Below are positions 1-4,561 of a stretch of DNA of 7,015 nt, piece by piece. Source of the stretch: Planctomycetota bacterium. Its GTDB lineage: Bacteria > Planctomycetota > Planctomycetia > Pirellulales > Lacipirellulaceae. Where the stretch lies: contig JAKEGR010000196.1 of the NCBI GenBank assembly GCA_022615465.1, positions 1 through 7,015 of the forward strand. Reading direction: 5' to 3'. Position numbers and translations under genes: made by a program. The notes under the pieces were generated by a model, which made no database searches, was not told the DNA's origin, and worked only from the letters and a program-made list of their open reading frames with translations. Position 1 is the first letter of the stretch; the number at the start of each line of letters is the position of its first letter.

Positions 1-1788
1 CAGCGGATCGAGATTGCCTTGAATGGCCCGATCGTGGCCGATCATTTGCCAGGCATCGTCGAGGCGGACTCGCCAATCGACGCCGACGACGGCCGCTCCT
101 CCCTCGGCCAGCAGCGGCACAAGTTGCGGATTCCCGGTGGCGAAGCTGATTACCGGCACACCAGGCCTGATCGCCCGAACGATCTGCCGCACAAACGGCA
201 GGACAAACTCACGATAATCGTCCGGACCAAGGCAGCCGACCCAACTGTCGAACAGTTGCACGGCCTGTGCGCCGGCGGCAATCTGGGCATTCAGGTACAC
301 GGCAACGGACCGGGCCAGCCGCCCCATCAGCGTTTCCCAGGCTCCCCGATCACGAACCATCAGCGTTTTCGTGTGAAGATAGTTGCGGCTGGCGCCGCCT
401 TCGATCGCGTAGCTGGCCAGCGTGAACGGCGCGCCAGCGAAACCGATCAATGGGATGTGGTCCGGCAAATCGGCGCGCGTTTGACGGACCGCTTCCATGA
501 CGTAGTGCAGGGCGTCGGCGCTTTCCAATTCGATCAGGCGATCCACATCGCGGGACTCGCGAAGCGGATTGTGAATCACCGGCCCTTCGCCGTGCGTGAA
601 CTCGAGTTCGATGCCCATCGGTTCGAGCAATGGCAACAGATCGGAGAAAACGATCGCCGCGTCGACGCCCAGCCGCTCGACCGCGACACACATCACTTCG
701 CTGCAGAGTTGCGGATTGCGGCACAGATCGAGGAAGCTCACCTTCTCGCGAATCGCGCGATACTCGGGCATGTAGCGACCGGCTTGGCGCATCAACCATA
801 CCGGCGTGGTGTGCGTCGGCTCGCGGCGGCAGGCGCGCAGGAATGGGCTGTCGTGCCACGGCGCGGCGGCGTCGGGCGATTGGCCAACCGTTTGGGTTTC
901 AGCAATTACCTTACCGGCGGCGATCGAGGTTAGCGTGGCCGCGATACGGCGTTTGCGCGTTAGCAGAGTCGCTGCGTACTCGGCCGCCTCCTGCACCAGA
1001 TGGCCCATCTTGGGATGCGACGGTTCGAGATCGACCGGCAGATCGTGGTTGCGGAGCATCTCACTGGTGGTTGGGCCAATCGACGCGACGACACTACGAT
1101 GCAATGCGGCCCGCAGTTCGTCAGCCAAACCAAGATCGTCAGCCAGCTTGAGCACGTTGATGACCTGCTGGGCCGCAGTGAACATCACCACGTCGACTTC
1201 GCCGGCGGCCAGGCGGCGGACGTTTTGTGCAAGCGGCGCGGGATCCTCCGGTAAATCCCATTCGTAGACACGCACGGCCTCAACCGTGGCGCCACGCGCT
1301 TCGAGGCCGGCGATCAGGCTGCGATTCGTCTCGCCATATTCCTGCATGCCGACGACCAGGTTGGCCACGGGCAGGTGCTCGTCAAGAGTGGTAAGGAGTT
1401 CTCGCCAGGTGTGTGGCTCGGGCACAATGAGCGTCGGCGTGATGCCGAGCGATTTCAGGGCTGAGAGCGGCTTGGGACCGCGGACAACCGACTTAATATC
1501 GCTGACAGCCGCGAGGAATCGCTCGCGATTGACATGCCGCTCGATTTGTTGGACGAGGATTCGGGTGCCAACGCCGGTGAGAAAGATGATCACGTCAATG
1601 CCGCCCGTGATGAGTCGGTTGGCGAAGTCGATCGCGGCCTGGTTGCGATCAATAGGAACTTCGCGAATCGACGGGCAGACGAAGGGTACGCCGCCGTGGC
1701 GCGTAATGAGCCGCTCCATGTCTTCGACGCGGCGACTTTCGAAGGCAGCCACGCGCAAGCCGGCAAACGATGGGGAGTCGGTAGGCAC
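1..1788 (-). CDS. hemDE: HemD-HemE fusion: uroporphyrinogen-III synthase / uroporphyrinogen decarboxylase (3' end cut by window)
   Basis: One uninterrupted minus-strand frame covers two consecutive haem-pathway enzymes. Residues ~1-280 resemble HemD, which cyclises hydroxymethylbilane to uroporphyrinogen III. Landmarks are an early segment ending in GGVPFVCPSIREVPI, a VMFTAAQQVINVL segment, and ASIGPTTSEML near residues 245-255. Residues ~281-312 are an Ala-rich linker. From ~313 on it is HemE, which decarboxylates the four acetate side chains to give coproporphyrinogen III. The HemE signature MRQAGRYMPEYR starts at 333, FSD places the catalytic-type Asp at 383, and YAIEGG and QGNLDP (590-595) follow. 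HemE is normally about 340-355 residues, so roughly 60-85 are missing past the left edge. Several landmark codons checked along the gene share one phase, so the fusion is not a reading-frame slip on my part. No ATG is available: an in-frame TGA lies just upstream, and a GTG with a good Shine-Dalgarno is the start. The HemE call is certain; HemD is weakly conserved but fits by motif, size and pathway. Confidence 0.93.
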   Translation of the reverse strand, partial: MPTDSPSFAGLRVAAFESRRVEDMERLITRHGGVPFVCPSIREVPIDRNQAAIDFANRLITGGIDVIIFLTGVGTRILVQQIERHVNRERFLAAVSDIKSVVRGPKPLSALKSLGITPTLIVPEPHTWRELLTTLDEHLPVANLVVGMQEYGETNRSLIAGLEARGATVEAVRVYEWDLPEDPAPLAQNVRRLAAGEVDVVMFTAAQQVINVLKLADDLGLADELRAALHRSVVASIGPTTSEMLRNHDLPVDLEPSHPKMGHLVQEAAEYAATLLTRKRRIAATLTSIAAGKVIAETQTVGQSPDAAAPWHDSPFLRACRREPTHTTPVWLMRQAGRYMPEYRAIREKVSFLDLCRNPQLCSEVMCVAVERLGVDAAIVFSDLLPLLEPMGIELEFTHGEGPVIHNPLRESRDVDRLIELESADALHYVMEAVRQTRADLPDHIPLIGFAGAPFTLASYAIEGGASRNYLHTKTLMVRDRGAWETLMGRLARSVAVYLNAQIAAGAQAVQLFDSWVGCLGPDDYREFVLPFVRQIVRAIRPGVPVISFATGNPQLVPLLAEGGAAVVGVDWRVRLDDAWQMIGHDRAIQGNLDPL

Positions 1789-1800
1789 GTCAATCGCCTC
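1786..1800 (-). promoter_or_regulatory. Shine-Dalgarno and GTG start of hemDE
   Basis: On the minus strand GAGG (plus positions 1797-1800) lies 8 bases before GTG (1788-1786). The frame is closed by TGA six codons upstream, and the nearby ATGs at this spot are in the other two frames. This site therefore decides the start codon. Confidence 0.7.
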
Positions 1801-1866
1801 ATGGTGAATTCATGCAAATCGCCGTTTGCTTTCCAGCGCGGACCATTCATGGTACGCGGATTTGTG

Positions 1867-1896
1867 CTATCACGAAAGTAGTTTCATCCGTGTCAA
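1867..1896 (-). promoter_or_regulatory. candidate sigma70-type promoter for hemDE
   Basis: On the minus strand there is a perfect TTGACA -35 (plus 1891-1896). An 18-base spacer leads to TGATAG as a weak -10 (plus 1867-1872). The predicted leader to the GTG start is about 70 bases. The -35 is strong and the -10 poor, so this is a candidate only. Confidence 0.35.
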
Positions 1897-1970
1897 GTAG
1901 CTTGGCACAGCGAATTGCGATTCTTGCAGGCAGCCTGGACATACAAAATGTAGTCGTGCAAAAAACGTGC

Positions 1971-1998
1971 TTGACAACGGGGCGTAACAGCGCACAAT
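1971..1998 (+). promoter_or_regulatory. candidate rightward sigma70-type promoter
   Basis: A perfect TTGACA (1971-1976) is followed after 16 bases by CACAAT (1993-1998), or after 17 bases by ACAATG. A transcript would begin near 2005. It would run through the repeat and the foldable element into the terminator at 2349-2387, about 380 bases, or read on to the Feo operon. Only the octapeptide-size frame at 2006 lies immediately downstream. The -10 is imperfect. Confidence 0.35.
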
Positions 1999-2059
1999 GT
2001 CGAGCTATGCGAATGCTGAGCGTTTTCCGCTGAGGTATTTGACTGAGGTGGTTTATGCT

Positions 2060-2092
2060 CCCTCTCCCATTGGGAGAGGGCTGGGGTGAGGG
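2060..2092. repeat. dispersed intergenic hairpin repeat (CCCTCTCCC / GGGAGAGGG family)
   Basis: A perfect 9-bp inverted repeat, CCCTCTCCC (2060-2068) and GGGAGAGGG (2072-2080) with loop ATT, is followed by CTGGGGTGAGGG. From general knowledge this word combination recurs in intergenic DNA of many bacterial genomes. It is the source of spurious predicted peptides such as SPQPSPNGRG, which appear here on the minus strand. It has no T-run and is not a typical intrinsic terminator, though a transcript would fold here. Confidence 0.6.
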
Positions 2093-2114
2093 CGATTCAT
2101 GCAGCGGCCCTAAC

Positions 2115-2133
2115 CCGACCAACCTTCGGTCGG
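2115..2133. repeat. short hairpin CCGACC / GGTCGG
   Basis: CCGACC (2115-2120) pairs with GGTCGG (2128-2133) across a 7-base loop, 35 bases after the larger repeat hairpin. It could be part of the same repeat unit. No function is apparent. Confidence 0.35.
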
Positions 2134-2248
2134 TGCCCGGCGAGGGGATGGCCCAGATCTTTCTGCGGTTTTACTTAGTCCCTTGCTCGGCGAGGATATT
2201 GCGGAGTTCTTTTCACCCCGTTGGAATCAAACAGCCGACCCGGACAAT

Positions 2249-2324
2249 ACACTCTTGGGAGTGCGCGACTGACGGATCGACGTCGGCGACACAGTCGTGA
2301 CCCGAGGATGTCCCTCCCAAGTGT
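2249..2324 (+). ncRNA. candidate structured RNA element upstream of a terminator
   Basis: The segment 2249-2261 (ACACT, bulged C, TTGGGAG) is complementary over 11 pairs to CTCCCAAGTGT (2314-2324). It encloses a second stem at 2264-2271 with 2292-2299 (CGACTG/CAGTCG core, one G-U pair). Inside that, GACG (2271-2274) can pair with CGTC (2281-2284). The left arm has an exclusive alternative, the local hairpin CACTC-TTGG-GAGTG (2250-2263), so two conformations compete. A terminator follows 25 bases later. This could be a small RNA, an attenuator leader, or a short mobile-element remnant with terminal inverted repeats. It does not match any riboswitch consensus I know. Confidence 0.3.
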
Positions 2325-2348
2325 TTATTTGTGGTCGATATGCTGCGG

Positions 2349-2387
2349 ACGGCAGGACGAGTAGCACGCTTGTCCTGCCGTTTTTTT
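2349..2387 (+). terminator. strong intrinsic terminator, rightward
   Basis: ACGGCAGGAC (2349-2358) pairs perfectly with GTCCTGCCGT (2372-2381). The stem can extend inward to about 13 pairs with one G-U, leaving a 7-base loop. Seven T residues (2381-2387) follow. The opposite strand has no T-run, so the signal is one-directional. No gene precedes it closely on the plus strand, which implies a transcript without an evident protein, or a conditional leader terminator upstream of the Feo operon. Confidence 0.75.
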
Positions 2388-2519
2388 CGTCCAGACCAAT
2401 TGCCGCTTTGTTGAATACGACGTCATCGCCCGCTGGCTTCACCAGGGGAACCTGGCTAATCTCTGGATACGGGATCCACGATCGTTCCCGCCATCAGGCG
2501 GTCATCGGCCCGGCATAAT

Positions 2520-2555
2520 CCCGCCATCGCTTCGGCTTGCTCGACCCGCCCTACA
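2520..2555. repeat. possible dispersed intergenic repeat remnant
   Basis: The stretch containing CTTCGGCTTGCTCGACCCGC followed by CCTAC resembles a phrase I have often seen repeated in intergenic DNA of planctomycete-type genomes. The word CCCGCCATC also occurs nearby at 2487. Within one window I cannot show that it is dispersed. Confidence 0.25.
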
Positions 2556-2556
2556 A

Positions 2557-2574
2557 ATTCACTTACAACTGAAT
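2557..2574. promoter_or_regulatory. 18-bp imperfect dyad, candidate operator of the Feo operon
   Basis: ATTCACTTACAACTGAAT is palindromic at 14 of 18 positions (ATTCA-TT and AA-TGAAT arms). It abuts the Shine-Dalgarno that begins the operon and ends 13 bases before the first tiny ORF. Position, length and AT-rich arms are as expected for a dimeric metal-regulator site, but it is not a textbook IdeR/DtxR or MntR box. No clear -35/-10 pair surrounds it. Confidence 0.35.
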
Positions 2575-2587
2575 AGGGGGCATCCTC

Positions 2588-2632
2588 ATGGCTCGTTGGT
2601 GGTATAGGTTGGAAAGAAAGAACGGTTCATGA
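2588..2632 (+). CDS. tiny leader ORF (14 aa) with strong Shine-Dalgarno
   Basis: ATG at 2588 follows AGGGGG (2575-2580) at a 7-base spacing, the best ribosome-binding site upstream of the metal operon. The peptide is MARWWYRLERKNGS, basic and aromatic. Its stop codon overlaps the next start as ATGA (2629-2632). I recognise no family. It may be a translational on-ramp or leader peptide for the regulator, which lacks a clear Shine-Dalgarno of its own. Coding status is inferred from signal placement only. Confidence 0.35.
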   Translation: MARWWYRLERKNGS

Positions 2633-2706
2633 GCCGGCAAGTAGCCGATTCCCTTGTTGTTGAACGTATTGATATGAGTGAAGCCAGCGAACGACGAACA
2701 TGGTAG
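2629..2706 (+). CDS. tiny ORF (25 aa) bridging the leader ORF and the sensor gene
   Basis: This frame starts inside the ATGA overlap with the 14-aa ORF and ends at TAG 2704-2706. That is 7 bases inside the sensor gene, whose ATG is at 2700. The purine-rich GGAAAGAAAGAACGG lies before its start. The peptide begins MSRQVADSLV, has a second internal Met at residue 16 and ends ERRTW. Ribosomes terminating here would sit on the sensor start codon, consistent with translational coupling. No homology is recognised; it could be incidental. Confidence 0.3.
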   Translation: MSRQVADSLVVERIDMSEASERRTW

Positions 2707-3731
2707 ATCCCGCACGAGCATTGATCCTGGCAGCAGCAGTGTCCTTGCTGCTCGTTCTTGTCTTTTGGCCGGGAATTGGAGTGTTGGCGCGATGGCAGAG
2801 GACCAGGCTCAACACGCGTCGAATACTGATCGAAGACGCGCTGAAGCATCTCTATGATTACGAATATCAACAACTGACGGCAACGCATCGAAGCCTTGCA
2901 GGCGCTCTCTCGATCTCCGGGGATGAGGCGGCTCGTTTGCTTGAAGGTCTGCAGTCGCTCGAACTTCTTCGCGCGCAGGGAGAGCACCTAGTTCTTACCG
3001 ACGACGGAAGAGCGTACGCACTCCGCGTCATTCGCATGCACCGGCTATGGGAGCGTTACCTGGCGGATGAAACCGGGGTGAACGAAACTGAATGGCATCA
3101 TCAGGCAGAAGTCAAAGAGCATCAACTTACCCCTGAGCAAGCCGACGCGCTTGCCGTCCGCATGGGCAATCCGTCGTATGATCCACACGGCGATCCGATC
3201 CCAACCGCGACGGGAGAAATACCGGTGAAACGCGGTATTGCCTTGACAAAGCTACAGCCCTATGAGCACGCAGAGGTCGTCCACATCGAAGACGAGCCGG
3301 ATGTCGTTTACGCTCAACTGGTAGCGCAAGATATCCATCCCGGTATTCACATCCGGATGATTAGCATTGACAAGGACAAAGTGCAATTGGAGGCCGATGG
3401 AATTGAAAACGCACTTGCACCGATCATCGCGGCCAATGTCACGGTCGTTCCCGTGGACCGGACGGAGACGATCGAGAGGCATGAAGCAACACTTGCCGAT
3501 TTGCCTCTCGGAGGGAGTGGACGGGTCGTCGCCATTTCGCGGGCATGCCGCGGTCCGCAACGTCGCCGGATGATGGATCTCGGAATTCTTCCGGGCACCA
3601 CCATCACCGCGGAGATGCGTGGCATCGGCGGAGACCCAACCGCCTACATGATCCGCGGAGCAACCATCGCCCTTCGAATGAATCAGGCAAAAATGATCCA
3701 CATTCAAAGAAATGAGGAGAAGGCTGGATGA
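2700..3731 (+). CDS. membrane-anchored DtxR/MntR-like metal sensor with C-terminal FeoA domain
   Basis: This 343-residue protein has four parts. Residues 7-30 form a hydrophobic helix followed by R31, R34, R36, R40 and R41, so the positive-inside rule puts the remainder in the cytoplasm. Residues ~42-112 match the DtxR winged-helix domain, and ~113-168 the dimerisation/metal domain ending in the family motif DPHGDPIP. Residues ~180-252 resemble the DtxR SH3-like domain. Residues ~263-338 are a FeoA domain with the canonical RRRMMDLGILPGTTI. Putative metal ligands by alignment from memory are D46, H114, E118, H133, E137, E140 and H141. Typical DtxR/IdeR proteins are ~140-230 residues without an anchor, and FeoA is ~75. 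The start is the only ATG after an in-frame TGA at 2679, with no strong Shine-Dalgarno. The stop overlaps the FeoB GTPase start as ATGA. Expected roles are sensing divalent metal, binding the FeoB partner through FeoA, and possibly autoregulation. Confidence 0.88.
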   Translation: MVDPARALILAAAVSLLLVLVFWPGIGVLARWQRTRLNTRRILIEDALKHLYDYEYQQLTATHRSLAGALSISGDEAARLLEGLQSLELLRAQGEHLVLTDDGRAYALRVIRMHRLWERYLADETGVNETEWHHQAEVKEHQLTPEQADALAVRMGNPSYDPHGDPIPTATGEIPVKRGIALTKLQPYEHAEVVHIEDEPDVVYAQLVAQDIHPGIHIRMISIDKDKVQLEADGIENALAPIIAANVTVVPVDRTETIERHEATLADLPLGGSGRVVAISRACRGPQRRRMMDLGILPGTTITAEMRGIGGDPTAYMIRGATIALRMNQAKMIHIQRNEEKAG

Positions 3732-4561
3732 CGGCGGCACGAAGTGAAACTTCTTGTGAAACGTGTCCGATTCACCATGCCGGCAATCTTGTGAAGCTGG
3801 GCGTGAATCTGACAGGGTTTGATTATGTTGTGGCGATGGCAGGCAACCCGAACACGGGCAAGAGCACTGTGTTCAATGCTTTAACCGGATTACGGCAACA
3901 TACGGGCAACTGGCCAGGCAAGACGGTAACTCGTGCCGAGGGCGCTTTCTCGTATGGTGGAAAACGTTATAAGATTGTTGATCTCCCGGGAACGTACTCG
4001 CTGCTTTCTACCAGTACGGATGAGGAAGTGGCGCGTGACTTCATTCTGTTCGGCCAACCCGATGTTACCGTCATTGTTGTTGACGCGACACGGCTTGAGC
4101 GGAACCTCAATCTCGCCTTGCAGGTGCTGGAGATTACTGACCGTGCAGTTGTCTGCCTGAATCTGATCGATGAGGCACAACGGCTTGGCATCGCGGTCGA
4201 CGAGCGGACACTTGCCAGGGATCTTGGCGTGCCGGTGGTGCCGACAGCGGCGCGGCGGGGAATCGGAATTCAGAACCTGTTGAAAACCGTTCACGAAGTA
4301 GGAACGGGCGTCTTGGTCCCCAAGCCCAAGCGTATTGTCAAGCACTCGCCACAACTGGAAGGCGCAATAAGCCAGGTGGCGGATGCGCTTGAATCGCGAT
4401 TTGCCGGGTTGGCAAATGCCCGGTGGGTTGCCTTGCGTTTGCTCGAGGGAGACGATCGCATCATTCAGGCGGTTACCACCGGCGAGATCGCGAGCATTAT
4501 CCGTTTATCGGAAAGCGCCTTCGGAGAACGGATGCCGGCGGGAGAGGAAACCGTGCCATGA
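3728..4561 (+). CDS. feoB: FeoB GTPase subunit (soluble G-protein half of a split FeoB)
   Basis: This 277-residue protein carries the G-protein domain of the ferrous-iron transporter FeoB. It shows P-loop GNPNTGKS (39-46), the switch I segment QHTGNWPGKTV with T66, G3 DLPG (85-88), the family signature RLERNLNLALQ (122-132), G4 NLID (145-148) and a G5-like PTAARRG (172-178). Residues ~190-277 begin the helical domain that couples the G domain to the membrane part. The N-terminus has C10, C13, H16 and H17 in CETCPIHH, a possible metal-binding patch. Full FeoB is ~650-780 residues in one chain; here the chain ends before any membrane helix. GGAG sits 8 bases before the ATG, which overlaps the upstream stop (ATGA). 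The permease half follows through a second ATGA overlap, so both are made together. It probably powers or gates metal uptake by GTP hydrolysis. Confidence 0.93.
   Translation: MTAARSETSCETCPIHHAGNLVKLGVNLTGFDYVVAMAGNPNTGKSTVFNALTGLRQHTGNWPGKTVTRAEGAFSYGGKRYKIVDLPGTYSLLSTSTDEEVARDFILFGQPDVTVIVVDATRLERNLNLALQVLEITDRAVVCLNLIDEAQRLGIAVDERTLARDLGVPVVPTAARRGIGIQNLLKTVHEVGTGVLVPKPKRIVKHSPQLEGAISQVADALESRFAGLANARWVALRLLEGDDRIIQAVTTGEIASIIRLSESAFGERMPAGEETVP

Larger units (their letters stand above)
1789..2587. other. long intergenic region between hemDE and the Feo operon
   Basis: I find no convincing long coding gene here on either strand. The open frames present translate to low-complexity or repeat-derived peptides and lack a Shine-Dalgarno. 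The region does hold two divergent promoter candidates, a common hairpin repeat (2060-2092), a short hairpin (2115-2133), a foldable element (2249-2324), a strong terminator (2349-2387), a small hairpin CCGCC-ATCA-GGCGG (2488-2501) and an 18-bp dyad (2557-2574). These are listed separately where they merit it. The stretch 2134-2248 shows nothing I can name beyond a loose direct repeat of CGGCGAGG. Confidence 0.7.

Noticed and set aside
19..933. Long plus-strand open frame of 304 codons
   Set aside because: It is antisense to the HemE region, whose motifs (MRQAGRY, FSD, QGNLDP) are unmistakable on the minus strand. The plus product is Arg/His-rich with no family features.
1590..1850. Minus-strand 86-codon frame starting with ATG near the hemDE start
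   Set aside because: It is an out-of-frame overlap. The hemDE frame with GTG at 1788 and GAGG upstream explains this DNA better.
1286..1881. Plus-strand frames of 115-173 codons over the HemD region
   Set aside because: They are antisense shadows of hemDE, of low-complexity Ser/Arg composition and without a Shine-Dalgarno.
1847..2122. Minus-strand 91-codon frame
   Set aside because: Its N-terminus (SPSPQPSPNGRG) is the well-known spurious translation of the intergenic hairpin repeat, and the rest covers the promoter candidates.
2227..2518. Overlapping plus and minus frames of about 70 codons around the terminator
   Set aside because: They translate through the terminator stem and inverted repeats, and have no Shine-Dalgarno or family features.
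2586..2987. Minus-strand 133-codon frame opposite the start of the sensor gene
   Set aside because: It is antisense to the DtxR-like domain and to the operon start signals, and no recognisable protein features are present.
4423..4557. In-frame 5' extension of the permease frame to an ATG at 4423
   Set aside because: It would overlap the GTPase gene by 139 bases. The extension has no FeoB-like sequence, while the ATG at 4558 has the ATGA overlap and a Shine-Dalgarno.
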